From Piscibacillus sp052246295 (GTDB lineage Bacteria > Bacillota > Bacilli > Bacillales > Alkalibacillaceae), in NCBI GenBank assembly GCA_052246295.1, contig JBQQCO010000019.1: a DNA stretch of 64,000 bases; one strand, given 5' to 3'. Positions 16,044 through 24,734 of this stretch are shown here, piece after piece. The translations under genes and the position numbers were made by a program. Positions within the stretch are counted from its first letter, which is position 1. Each line of letters begins with the position of its first letter. The notes under the pieces are model-generated. The model saw nothing but the letters and a program-made list of their open reading frames with translations. It was not told the DNA's origin and searched no databases.

Positions 16044-16823
16044 TTGAGTACTTACCAAAACGTCGATGTTCATAAAGAAGAAGGTATTTTTTGGCTGACT
16101 TTAAATCGCCCAGATGTTCGAAATGCATTAGACCAAACGATGCTTACGGAGATTGGTCAGGCCTTAAATGAAGCGGAGTCAGACTCGGATGTTAAAGTGA
16201 TTATTTTTAAAGGTGCAGGTGGCAGGTCATTTGCGGCGGGTGCTGATATCAAGCAATTAAGTGAGCGTGAACCGTTAGAAGCATTAGTGCCTGGTATGCA
16301 AGGGCTGTATAAGAAAATAGAGGAATGCTCTAAAGCAACGATTGCGGTTGTCGAAGGCTATGCACTTGGCGGAGGTTGCGAGTTAGCATTGGCATGTGAC
16401 ATCAGAGTTGCGACAGAAAATGCCAAGTTAGGCTTACCTGAGTTAAATCTAGGAATTATTCCTGGAGCTGGCGGTACTCAACGTTTGTCTCGAATCGTTG
16501 GTAAAGGTCATGCGTTAGATATGATTTTAACCGGAAAAATTGTTAAAGGTGAAGAGGCAAATCGAATCGGGCTCGTTCAATATTATGTTGTAGAGGAAGA
16601 GCTTGACGAGCAGATTGATAACATCACCAAGAATATCCTCAAGAAAGGCCCTGTTGCGATCAAGCTTGCTAAACAGGCAGTTCATCACGGGTATGATTTA
16701 TCGAGTGATGCGGCGATGTGGATCGAGAAACTATCACAAGCTGTCGTCTTTGGTACAGAAGATAAGCAAGAGGGCACGAGTGCATTTTTAGAGAAACGAG
16801 AACCAGAATTCAAAAATAGATAA
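16044..16823 (+). CDS. Enoyl-CoA hydratase/isomerase family protein
   Basis: Crotonase-fold enzyme of 259 residues, probably hydrating crotonyl-CoA to 3-hydroxybutyryl-CoA. The oxyanion hole segment FAAGADIKQL (near 64-73) and GYALGGGCELALACD (near 104-118) are clear, and the active-site acid lies in LPELNLGIIPGAGGTQRL. TTG start after AAAGGGGTGA. It is in the middle of the acyl-CoA operon, 12 bases after hbd. Confidence 0.92.
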   Translation: MSTYQNVDVHKEEGIFWLTLNRPDVRNALDQTMLTEIGQALNEAESDSDVKVIIFKGAGGRSFAAGADIKQLSEREPLEALVPGMQGLYKKIEECSKATIAVVEGYALGGGCELALACDIRVATENAKLGLPELNLGIIPGAGGTQRLSRIVGKGHALDMILTGKIVKGEEANRIGLVQYYVVEEELDEQIDNITKNILKKGPVAIKLAKQAVHHGYDLSSDAAMWIEKLSQAVVFGTEDKQEGTSAFLEKREPEFKNR

Positions 16824-16837
16824 GGGAGTTGTCGTCA

Positions 16838-17989
16838 TTGGATTTTAATTTATCAGAAGACATAGAATTTCTTAGATCAAACGTGCGTAAATTCGTTAGG
16901 GATGAAGTGGAACCATTAGCGATGAAAATTGAAGAAGATAACGAAATTCCTAAAGAAATCGTTGAAGCATCTAAGGAAATGGGGCTTTTCAGTCTTAGTA
17001 TTCCAGAAGAATACGGTGGCTTGGGGCTTGATATGGTTGGTAAGTGTGCCATCTATGAAGAGCTTGGTAAAACTCATAATGGTTACACGACATTGATCGG
17101 GGCTCACACAGGCATTGGTTCAGTAGGTATTGTAGAGCTTGGCACGGAAGAACAGAAACAAAAGTACTTACCTAAAATGGCAACTGGAGAATATATTGGT
17201 GCATTTGCTTTAACGGAACCTAGTGCAGGGTCGAACGCGGCAAACTTGAAAACAACGGCTGTTAAAAAAGGTGATAAATATATTTTAAATGGTTCTAAGC
17301 ATTACATTACCAATGCTGTGGATGGGCAAGTGTTTACGGTTATGGCTGTCACTGATCCAGAAAAAGGCGCAAAAGGGATCACATCTTTTATCGTCGAAAA
17401 AGACTTTCCTGGATTTAAGCTTGGAGCTGTTGAAGAGAAAATGGGTCTTCGTGGCTCACACTCGGCGGAGTTATTTTTCGAAGACATGGAAGTACCTGAA
17501 GAAAATGTGTTAGGTGAAGTGAATCGTGGTTACGTGAACGCTCTTAAGATTCTAGCAAATGGTCGTGCAGGATTAGCTGCTAGAAACCTAGGTTCTTGTG
17601 AAAAATTACTAGAACACTGTCTAGAGTATGCAAATGAACGCACACAGTTCGGTAAGCCGATTATTGAGATTCAGGCGGTACAGCATATGTTATCTGAAAT
17701 GACGATGATGATTGAAACGTTGCGCTCATTAACTTACCGAGTGGCTTGGATGACAGATCAGGGCAAGCGTGTTGTGAAAGAAGCAGCAATCGCAAAATTA
17801 TATGGATCTGAAGTTTATAACAAAGTAGCTGATTTAGCCGTACAAATCCATGGTGGTATTGGTTACATGAAAGATTATCCGATTGAGCGTTATTTCAGAG
17901 ATGCTCGTATTACAAAAATCTATGAAGGTACATCAGAGATTCAGAGAAACATTATTGCTGGCGAATTAATTCGTGAAACACGAAAATAA
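16838..17989 (+). CDS. Acyl-CoA dehydrogenase
   Basis: FAD enzyme of 383 residues, probably short-chain (butyryl-CoA) specific from the context. Signature one, ALTEPSAGSNAA (near 130-141), and the second signature around RTQFGKPI are present. The catalytic Glu lies in YEGTSEIQ near the C-terminus. I chose the TTG at 16838, nine bases after AAGGGAG, because the N-terminus MDFNLSEDIEFLR then matches the family; a TTG at 16829 directly abuts the ribosome site. Its electrons need an ETF encoded elsewhere. The thiolase gene follows with the ribosome site overlapping its stop. Confidence 0.93.
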   Translation: MDFNLSEDIEFLRSNVRKFVRDEVEPLAMKIEEDNEIPKEIVEASKEMGLFSLSIPEEYGGLGLDMVGKCAIYEELGKTHNGYTTLIGAHTGIGSVGIVELGTEEQKQKYLPKMATGEYIGAFALTEPSAGSNAANLKTTAVKKGDKYILNGSKHYITNAVDGQVFTVMAVTDPEKGAKGITSFIVEKDFPGFKLGAVEEKMGLRGSHSAELFFEDMEVPEENVLGEVNRGYVNALKILANGRAGLAARNLGSCEKLLEHCLEYANERTQFGKPIIEIQAVQHMLSEMTMMIETLRSLTYRVAWMTDQGKRVVKEAAIAKLYGSEVYNKVADLAVQIHGGIGYMKDYPIERYFRDARITKIYEGTSEIQRNIIAGELIRETRK

Positions 17990-18003
17990 TGGAGGTGGCG
18001 AAC

Positions 18004-19191
18004 GTGCAAGAAGCTTATATTATTGATTCCGTCCGTACAGCAGTTGGCAGAATGGGTGGTGCCCTTAAAAATGTTGAAGTAGATTATTTAGCTGAGAAAG
18101 TCATCCGCGAAGCACTAAAGCGTACGAATCCCGACATTGATGTTGATGAAGTAATACTTGGTCAGGCCAAGCAAAGTGCTGACACATCGAACTTGGGACG
18201 TCTAGCTGCATTACGTGCGGGTCTACCTGAAACTGTAACAGGATATACGGTACATCGTCAGTGTGGCTCTGGTTTGCAGGCGATTAATAATGCGGATATG
18301 CAAATCAAACTTGGCCTTTCTGATGTGATTGTAGCTGGTGGGGCTGAGAGCATGAGTACGGCTCCATACTATATTCGTAATGCGCGTTATGGTTATAAGG
18401 CAGGAAATGGCATGATTTTAGATCCGAATACCGAGAGCCAGCCATGTTCACAGCCACGTGAAAAATACGGTGACTTAACGATGGGTTACACAGCGGAAAA
18501 TTTAGCAGAACAGTATAACATTTCACGTGAAGAACAAGATGAATTTGCTCATCGTAGTCAAGTTTTAGCTGATGAGGCAATTAAATCGGGACGTTTTGAA
18601 AAAGAAATTGTACCTTATGAAGTTAAAGAACGAAAGCAGACGGTCGAATTTAAGGTGGATGAACATCCGAGGTTAACGTCGGTTGAGAAACTTAGCACGT
18701 TACCAGCTGTCTTTAAAGAAGGTGGATCAGTCACGCCGGGTAATGCGTCAGGTCGTAATGACGGGGCTGCCGCAGTCGTAATGATGAACGGGGACAAAGT
18801 GAAAGAGTATGGGTTAAAGCCTAAGGCCAAAATCATTGCACAAGCTGTAAGTGGTGTTGGCCCTGAGGTTATGGGAATCGGTCCTGTTCAATCGACTCAA
18901 AAGGCTCTTAAGCAATGTGGGTTATCAATTGATGACATCGGATTGATTGAGTTAAATGAAGCTTTTGCAGCTCAAGCTTTATCAGTTATTAGAGAAGCTA
19001 ACATGGATTTAGAAAAAGTAAATGTCAATGGAGGAGCCATCGCTCTTGGACACCCAATTGGTGCAACAGGTGCCATCTTAATGACAAAGCTTTTACATGA
19101 AATGGAGCGCCGCGGTGAGAAATATGGCCTTGTGACATTGTGTATCGGTGGCGGTCAAGGCATCTCTACGATTGTTGAATATTTAGATTAA
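18004..19191 (+). CDS. Acetyl-CoA acetyltransferase (thiolase)
   Basis: Thiolase II of 395 residues cleaving acetoacetyl-CoA to two acetyl-CoA. The nucleophile is Cys87 in HRQCGSG; the other active residues are His in GGAIALGHPIGATGA and the C-terminal Cys in CIGGGQG. The GTG at 18004 lies seven bases after GGAGGTG; an upstream ATG at 17989 overlaps that ribosome site. Last gene of the acyl-CoA operon, followed by a terminator. Confidence 0.93.
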   Translation: MQEAYIIDSVRTAVGRMGGALKNVEVDYLAEKVIREALKRTNPDIDVDEVILGQAKQSADTSNLGRLAALRAGLPETVTGYTVHRQCGSGLQAINNADMQIKLGLSDVIVAGGAESMSTAPYYIRNARYGYKAGNGMILDPNTESQPCSQPREKYGDLTMGYTAENLAEQYNISREEQDEFAHRSQVLADEAIKSGRFEKEIVPYEVKERKQTVEFKVDEHPRLTSVEKLSTLPAVFKEGGSVTPGNASGRNDGAAAVVMMNGDKVKEYGLKPKAKIIAQAVSGVGPEVMGIGPVQSTQKALKQCGLSIDDIGLIELNEAFAAQALSVIREANMDLEKVNVNGGAIALGHPIGATGAILMTKLLHEMERRGEKYGLVTLCIGGGQGISTIVEYLD

Positions 19192-19194
19192 GAT

Positions 19195-19226
19195 AAAAGC
19201 CAGTAATCATACATTACTGGCTTTTC
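19195..19226 (+). terminator. Rho-independent terminator after the thiolase gene
   Basis: AAAAGCCAGTAAT and ATTACTGGCTTTT form a 13-bp perfect stem with loop CATAC and a T run. Confidence 0.92.
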
Positions 19227-19248
19227 TTAAAAGGTAGGAGGAATTGAT

Positions 19249-20223
19249 ATGCAAGATCAACCTCAAGTTGTACAGATTTTACCGATGTACCACCCGAAAG
19301 GTGAAGAAGTTCTCAAAGATTTGGCTGGTGTCAAAAAGTTTAATGATTTTGACGAGGCAACCATTATTAACTATCTAGAAAATAACCATGTTGACGGTAT
19401 TATTCTACGTGCTCCTGCTAAGATTACGCCTGCTATTATAGACGCTGGTAAACATTTAAAGGCTATATCAGGAGCAGGAATTGGCGTAGATAATATTGAT
19501 GTTGACCACGCCACTAATAAAGGTATTAAAGTATTACATGCACCTAAGATCAACAGTCAAGCAACCGCAGAACATACAGTCGGTCTCATCATGGCCGTCA
19601 TGAAAAACATTGTACCTTTCCATGAAGAAATGAAAAAAGGAAATTTTGGTTATCGAGATGGCCGATTCACTTTTGAATTAAAAGGCAAAACTCTAGGTTT
19701 GGTTGGCTTTGGCTCTATTGCACAAAAAGTTGCATCCATTATGGCAAGAGCATTCGATATGAACGTCATGGTTTACGTTAGAAGAATGACAGAAGAGAGG
19801 GAGGAGATTCAAAAAGAACTAGGCTATCAATTTACTATGGATGTAAATGAGGTTTTTGAAAAGTCGGATGTGATAAGTGTCCACATCCCATTAAATCAAA
19901 ACACTCAACAGTTTATAAATATTAAACATTTTGAGCTAATGAAACCTAATGCCGTATTTATTAATACAGCAAGAGGTGGTGTTATTAACCAAGACGATCT
20001 CACTCAAGTTTTACGAGACAAAAGAATTTTAGGTGCAGGGGTTGATGTCTATGACCCAGAACCACCCATTAGCAATCATCCATACTATGAACTCGATAAT
20101 ATAGTAATGACACCACATATTGGTGGTATTAGTGAAGAAGCAGCGAGAGAAACAACTGAAACAATAACGAGGAATTTAATTAAAGCTATTAAAGGTGAAC
20201 AGGTTGAAACAATCGTTAATTAA
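19249..20223 (+). CDS. D-isomer specific 2-hydroxyacid dehydrogenase
   Basis: NAD-dependent reductase of 324 residues related to phosphoglycerate dehydrogenase and hydroxypyruvate/glyoxylate reductase. The nucleotide loop GLVGFGSIAQ (near 145-154), the catalytic Arg segment NTARGG (near 240), the Glu in DPEPP and the His in TPHIGG (near 288-293) are present. GGTAGGAGG precedes the ATG. The gene leads an operon with a PaaI thioesterase, a flavoprotein and a permease, ending in an IclR regulator, so it probably acts on an imported 2-hydroxy or 2-oxo acid. The exact substrate cannot be read. Confidence 0.85.
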   Translation: MQDQPQVVQILPMYHPKGEEVLKDLAGVKKFNDFDEATIINYLENNHVDGIILRAPAKITPAIIDAGKHLKAISGAGIGVDNIDVDHATNKGIKVLHAPKINSQATAEHTVGLIMAVMKNIVPFHEEMKKGNFGYRDGRFTFELKGKTLGLVGFGSIAQKVASIMARAFDMNVMVYVRRMTEEREEIQKELGYQFTMDVNEVFEKSDVISVHIPLNQNTQQFINIKHFELMKPNAVFINTARGGVINQDDLTQVLRDKRILGAGVDVYDPEPPISNHPYYELDNIVMTPHIGGISEEAARETTETITRNLIKAIKGEQVETIVN

Positions 20224-20237
20224 AGAAGGTGAATAGG

Positions 20238-20639
20238 ATGAATGTTGATCATAAAGAAGCATTTGAGAAAAGTCCTTTTTGGAATTTCGTAGGTTTAGAG
20301 CTACATGAAGCAAATACAGGGAACGTAAAGCTGAAGTTACCTATTAAAGAAGAGTTTACAAATGTTAGAAACACCGTCCATGGTGGTATTCTTGTATCAA
20401 TGGTAGACACAACGATGGGTTTTACATGTAAATCACTCGACTACGATGAAGTGGTGACTCTTCAACTAAATACGAATTTTATTAAATCGGTATCGAGTGG
20501 AGCATTGTATTCGGAAGGTAGAATTATCTCACGAACCAAATCAACTGCCATTGTAGAAGGTCAAATTTTCGATGAAGAAGGTGACCTCGTGTTACATGCG
20601 AATGGTTCATTTAAATTAATTAGGAAAGATTCTGTATGA
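20238..20639 (+). CDS. PaaI-type hotdog thioesterase
   Basis: Acyl-CoA thioesterase of 133 residues with the single hotdog fold; the family motif NTVHGG is near residues 45-50. ATG at 20238 lies eight bases after AAGAAGG; an earlier GTG overlaps the ribosome site. Its stop overlaps the next start (ATGA), so the two are coupled. It probably releases acids from aryl- or short acyl-CoA in the same pathway as its neighbours. Confidence 0.87.
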   Translation: MNVDHKEAFEKSPFWNFVGLELHEANTGNVKLKLPIKEEFTNVRNTVHGGILVSMVDTTMGFTCKSLDYDEVVTLQLNTNFIKSVSSGALYSEGRIISRTKSTAIVEGQIFDEEGDLVLHANGSFKLIRKDSV

Positions 20640-21604
20640 TTCAGACAAGAGTTACTGAATTATTAGGCATTCAGCATCCTATTATTCAAGGAGGACTACA
20701 AGGTCTAGGGACATCTGAACTTGTTTCACGAGTGTCTGAAGCGGGTGGTCTTGGCTTGATTACAGCAGGAAGTTATGAATCAAAAGAAGAAATGCTAGCA
20801 GACATCAATCGAGTTCGCGCTGTTACCGAACGTCCATTTGGCGTTAACATCGCAATCGGGATCCGTAAACCAATGGATGAATTTGTAGAAGGCGTGGTTG
20901 AAGCAAATGTTCCAATCGTCTTCACATCTGGCAACAATCCTGAGCCTTACATGAATAAGCTTAAGGATAATGGTACGATTGTCGTCCATGTTGTTCCAAA
21001 TTTAAAGTTTGCTAGAAAGGCTGAGGCATTAGGATGTGATGCGGTTGTTGTTAATGGATATGAGGGCGGGGGACACCCAGGTACAGAAGACACAACAAGT
21101 CTCATTTTAGTACAAGAAGTAGCCTCCAAGATTTCCATACCGGTCATTGCGGCTGGAGGGTTTGCAACTGGTAAGTCTATTTTAGCTGCTCTATCATTGG
21201 GAGCTGAAGGAGTTCAGATGGGGACTCGCTTTTTATTATCTAAAGAAATTATCTTGCATCAAACAATTAAAAGAAAGTTAGCCGAACTAGATATAGATGA
21301 CACAACCATTGTCAAAAAATCGATTGGTAAGCCAAATCGTGTGTGGAAAAGTGATCATGCGCAAGAGTTGGTTCGCTTAGAAACGAAAGGTGCTTGCTTT
21401 GAAGATATTTTCCCTTACATAAGTGGAGAGTCTTATAAAGAACTAATCTATAAAGGTCATATAACTAAAGGGGTTATGTCTTTAGGCCAAACGGTAGGTT
21501 TAGTTAGTGAGATTCAGTCGGTTGAAGAAATATTTAACCAATTACTAGATGAGTATAAAATAAGCTTGGAGAAAGTTAATCAGTTTAGTTACAAGTTGAG
21601 TTAA
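20636..21604 (+). CDS. Nitronate monooxygenase / FabK-like flavoprotein (second copy)
   Basis: FMN TIM-barrel protein of 322 residues, same family as the protein at 148-1218. The N-terminal QGGLQGLG loop, the GYEGGGHPG motif where the family His falls, and AAGGFATGKS to GVQMGTRF for phosphate binding are present. It overlaps the thioesterase stop by four bases. It may be an enoyl reductase rather than a nitronate oxidase, since the neighbours handle acyl-CoA and hydroxy acids. Confidence 0.85.
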   Translation: MIQTRVTELLGIQHPIIQGGLQGLGTSELVSRVSEAGGLGLITAGSYESKEEMLADINRVRAVTERPFGVNIAIGIRKPMDEFVEGVVEANVPIVFTSGNNPEPYMNKLKDNGTIVVHVVPNLKFARKAEALGCDAVVVNGYEGGGHPGTEDTTSLILVQEVASKISIPVIAAGGFATGKSILAALSLGAEGVQMGTRFLLSKEIILHQTIKRKLAELDIDDTTIVKKSIGKPNRVWKSDHAQELVRLETKGACFEDIFPYISGESYKELIYKGHITKGVMSLGQTVGLVSEIQSVEEIFNQLLDEYKISLEKVNQFSYKLS

Positions 21605-21635
21605 TGAATTCATTTAATGGAAGCCGGGATTTTTT

Positions 21636-22958
21636 GTGGTCTATTTTATTTTTGTTTTCTTCATGTGTTTATATTATATTTTTCAAAGTTTTGTAGATCA
21701 TCCGTTAATAACATATGGATACATGCTTATATGTTTATTAGTTTTTATAATGGCTTTCAATAAATTGAGGGTTAAAACAAAGGTATTTACTGGATCATTA
21801 TTTTTATCGGGTGTCATTATACATTTTCTATACGGAAACACAGGGATCTATATATTAGATGGGATTACACAGAATTTAGCTCTGTTATCAATCATTCTAT
21901 TAGCTCCTCTTATTTCAATTCCGTTGAAGCAAGAAGGTGTTATAAGAAGTATAGTATCAGATTTGAAGGATATGAAAGATGACTTGAAGCGGACTTATTA
22001 TGGTGTATTTCTATTTGTATTTATGTTGTCACCAATATTAAATATGGGTTCATTGCGTATCGTTCATAGTTTTATCTCTGAATTAAATGTACCGCCCAAA
22101 ATACTGTCTAACGCATACTATAACGGATTTACACCTGCCGTGTTATGGTCACCATTCTTTGCCTCGGTAGGAATTGTATTATATACTGCAGACTTATCCT
22201 TTAAAGCTTATCTTCCTATAGGTCTATTGTTTTCGTTTGTTCAGATTGGTATAGCTTTGTGGATTTTAAGAGATGTGACAATAACCGATATAAACAAAAG
22301 TGAAAATAAGCATAACTACCAAGTGTTACTTTCTTTTATTTTATATGTGTTATTTATTCTTATTACACTAGTTGTACTAGAAAGTTTAACAGGTTGGTCG
22401 ATGTTATTATTAGTGAGTATTTTATGTCTAGCGATTCCAATGGCTTATCAAGTCTTTCGATTTAATCTACAATCTATTAAGACTGAAATTATGGCTTACA
22501 TAGAACAAATAAAGCACCATTCAGGTATGGAAGTCGCATTATTTTTGAGTGCAGGTTTATTTGGGAACGCATTGCTACACACGCCAGTAGTTGCTGGTTT
22601 AAGAACGATCATCTTATGGTCATCTGAAATATCGATTTTTTTACTATTTTTATTGATTATTTTATTTGTTACGTTATTGGCTATGTTTGGTATTCATCAA
22701 ATTGTTAGCGTTCCAATTGTTTTAACGATTATAGTTACATCAAATGTAGACGTTAGCGTGTTTGCGGCGGCTTTTATGTGTATATTTACATGGATGTTAT
22801 CTGCTAGTATAAGCCCTTTAAATGCCTTAAATATTATTATTAGTTCTTGCGTTCGAACTAATGGGATTAAGGTAGCGTATAAGTGGAACGGTCAATATTT
22901 TGTCTTATTGACATGTGCAGCTATGATTTACGTTTATATCATTAATATCATGACTTAA
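21636..22958 (+). CDS. Multi-pass membrane permease, paralogue of 24735-26090
   Basis: Hydrophobic protein of 440 residues with about 11-12 predicted membrane segments. No nucleotide-binding motif. It shares an ordered set of motifs with the protein at 24735-26090: APLISIP / VPLISLP, LWSPFF / LWSPYF, ALFLSAGLFG / SLFIAAGVFG, GIHQI / GVHPI, ISPLNALN / VSPLSATN and WNGQY / MNWQY. This is the layout of an ion-transporter-superfamily carrier (organic-acid permease-like). GTG start 31 bases after the flavoprotein stop. The operon context suggests uptake of the hydroxy/oxo acid; the substrate is unknown. Confidence 0.7.
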   Translation: MVYFIFVFFMCLYYIFQSFVDHPLITYGYMLICLLVFIMAFNKLRVKTKVFTGSLFLSGVIIHFLYGNTGIYILDGITQNLALLSIILLAPLISIPLKQEGVIRSIVSDLKDMKDDLKRTYYGVFLFVFMLSPILNMGSLRIVHSFISELNVPPKILSNAYYNGFTPAVLWSPFFASVGIVLYTADLSFKAYLPIGLLFSFVQIGIALWILRDVTITDINKSENKHNYQVLLSFILYVLFILITLVVLESLTGWSMLLLVSILCLAIPMAYQVFRFNLQSIKTEIMAYIEQIKHHSGMEVALFLSAGLFGNALLHTPVVAGLRTIILWSSEISIFLLFLLIILFVTLLAMFGIHQIVSVPIVLTIIVTSNVDVSVFAAAFMCIFTWMLSASISPLNALNIIISSCVRTNGIKVAYKWNGQYFVLLTCAAMIYVYIINIMT

Positions 22959-23020
22959 AGCATTTCTGTAAGTGGATTATAATGGTAATATAGAGTTTAG
23001 AATATTAAGGAGTATTAATA

Positions 23021-23779
23021 ATGAGTAAAAGTTTAGTCAAAGCGATTAATTTACTAGATTGTTTTAAAAATCAATCATCCTTGACCTTATCTGATTTAAC
23101 AGATATCTCAGGGTTACCTAAGACAACTGTATTTAGACTTATATCTTCATTAGAGGAAACGGGATTAATCATTAAAGATCGGAATTCTCAACATGAAGTG
23201 TCATATCGTTTAGGGTTAAGGTTATTACAATACGGTAATATGGTGAAAGAAGGTTTAACATATAATAAAATAGCTCTTCCATATATGGAAGAATTAAATG
23301 AACAACTTGATGAATTAGTTCATTTAACAATTGAAGAAGGCGATCAAGCTGTTTATGTTGAAACAATGGGGAGTAAGAAACCTGTTCGTCTAGTCGTGAA
23401 AGTAGGGCAACGAGCGCCATTATATGCTGGGTCCGCTCCTAAGGTTTTATTGGCATATAAGAGTGAAAAAGAGATTGAACATTATTTAGATCATATCGAA
23501 ATTAAAAAGCTAGCTCTTAATACCATTACTGAAAAAGATGATATTAAGAAAGACTTAAAAATTATTAGAGAACGAGGTTATTCGGTTTCCCGTTCCGAGC
23601 ATTTCAAAGATACGGTCGGATTCTCTGCGCCTATTTTTGATTACAATGGAAATGTAGTTGCAGCACTGGGAGTTAGCACGCCTATGCGTGAATTAACTGA
23701 GCAAGACGAGGAAGAGATTTTAAAGAGTGTGATTGAGAATAGTGAAAAAATATCTAAGGAGCTTGGGTATCAAGGATAA
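23021..23779 (+). CDS. IclR family transcriptional regulator
   Basis: Regulator of 252 residues. N-terminal winged helix-turn-helix (about 5-65, with LSDLTDISGLPKTTVFRLIS) and the C-terminal IclR effector domain (about 80-250, with YVETMGSKKPVRL and SAPIFDYNGNVVAALGVS). ATTAAGGAG precedes the ATG. It sits at the end of the hydroxyacid-dehydrogenase operon and probably controls it in response to an aromatic or short organic acid. Confidence 0.9.
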   Translation: MSKSLVKAINLLDCFKNQSSLTLSDLTDISGLPKTTVFRLISSLEETGLIIKDRNSQHEVSYRLGLRLLQYGNMVKEGLTYNKIALPYMEELNEQLDELVHLTIEEGDQAVYVETMGSKKPVRLVVKVGQRAPLYAGSAPKVLLAYKSEKEIEHYLDHIEIKKLALNTITEKDDIKKDLKIIRERGYSVSRSEHFKDTVGFSAPIFDYNGNVVAALGVSTPMRELTEQDEEEILKSVIENSEKISKELGYQG

Positions 23780-23823
23780 AAAGAGGACAGGTAAGACACT
23801 GCTTAAAAGGAATTTCACACAAA

Positions 23824-23855
23824 AAAGCCAACGAGTTTTTACCCCGTTGGTTTCA
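23824..23855. terminator. Bidirectional terminator
   Basis: CCAACG and CGTTGG stem with flanking A and T runs between the IclR gene and the convergent hypothetical gene; it can serve both strands. Confidence 0.75.
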
Positions 23856-24416
23856 GTTAAGGGTTGTTATGTTGGAGGAAGTAGATAATACTTGTCCTAT
23901 TTTATTATCTAAGTGTCGATCAAGTGACAGATATGGAAGAGAGGTTTCGAAGTCATTAGAGTGGTAGAATAGCTTGACTAACTCACTATGTTCATTGAAC
24001 GTTAATAGCAGGTAGAGATCTTTCTTGAGGTTTCGGTAATAATGCTGTTGCTTATCACTCATCCACGATTCGCAAAAATAGTCGTACAAGTAATAGTCAT
24101 GCCTGATCTTAATCACACCAAGCCCTGCGCTAAATGCATTGGAAACATGAACAGGGTGTTCTTGTATTTTAAAAAGGTAGTTGTTTATACTGAATTCATT
24201 TATGACTGGGTAGAGTGCGCGATAAGGTTTGCCAGTTTGATTTAAATGGCCTTCTAATATATTGTAATTGATTTTGATAAAATCAGTGTGCGGGATATTA
24301 GTATATTCATAGATCGGCACAAACACAGACCCAGTATCTACCATGTAACTCACATTGGTATAATCAACATTTTCTTTGAGTCTGTAGGCTGGCTTAAAGC
24401 TTTTTAGTGTGTTCAT
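23853..24416 (-). CDS. Hypothetical protein, 187 residues
   Basis: Not recognised. Soluble, no signal peptide or membrane segment, rich in Tyr, Asn, His and Leu, with one Cys. The middle reads like a small alpha/beta protein (KIRHDYYLYDYFCESW), followed by a charged helix. GAGGTG lies eight bases before the ATG. Monocistronic, with an AT-rich 5' region that could hold a promoter near TTGTTT / TGATAA on the minus strand (24480-24530). The codon use looks like the neighbours. The existence of the gene is likely because of length, ribosome site and terminator; its function is unknown. Confidence 0.65.
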   Translation of the reverse strand: MNTLKSFKPAYRLKENVDYTNVSYMVDTGSVFVPIYEYTNIPHTDFIKINYNILEGHLNQTGKPYRALYPVINEFSINNYLFKIQEHPVHVSNAFSAGLGVIKIRHDYYLYDYFCESWMSDKQQHYYRNLKKDLYLLLTFNEHSELVKLFYHSNDFETSLPYLSLDRHLDNKIGQVLSTSSNITTLN

Positions 24417-24590
24417 TTATTCCACACCTCTTTCGGGGAAATTTGTTGCTCTAAAGCACCCACTCTGCAATAATTGTCGATTTTTTTGTTTTTAAGTATT
24501 TTATCACAATAATATATACAAGTAAACAATATATTTTGAAAAATCTGATAATTAATGTTTTTTAACTTTTAAAACATCAAACCAGATTTG

Positions 24591-24695
24591 AGCGACACAT
24601 GAGGCGATTACACGATCACAACAGTGTGTTTAAACGACACACGAGGAAATATTGCGATCATTTAAGTGAATTTAAACGACATTCGGGTGAAGGTG
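24591..24695. repeat. 21-bp type array E with alternating cores (42-bp double unit)
   Basis: CGAC at 24593, 24635 and 24677 alternates with CGAT at 24613 and 24655, giving spacings of 20, 22, 20 and 22, so a 42-bp double unit averaging 21 bp. Each CGAC unit reads AARCGACAYNCGRGG; each CGAT unit reads CGATCAnnnnAGTG. It lies between the hypothetical gene promoter region and the terminator of the next minus-strand gene. The rest of 24417-24734 is AT-rich promoter-like DNA. Confidence 0.75.
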
Positions 24696-24701
24696 TTAAA
24701 T

Positions 24702-24734
24702 GAAAAACCGTTCATGGCGACGTGAACGGTTTCC
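24702..24734 (-). terminator. Rho-independent terminator of the permease gene
   Basis: On the minus strand GAAACCGTTCA pairs with TGAACGGTTTTTC; it lies directly after the stop of the permease gene at 24735. Confidence 0.88.
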
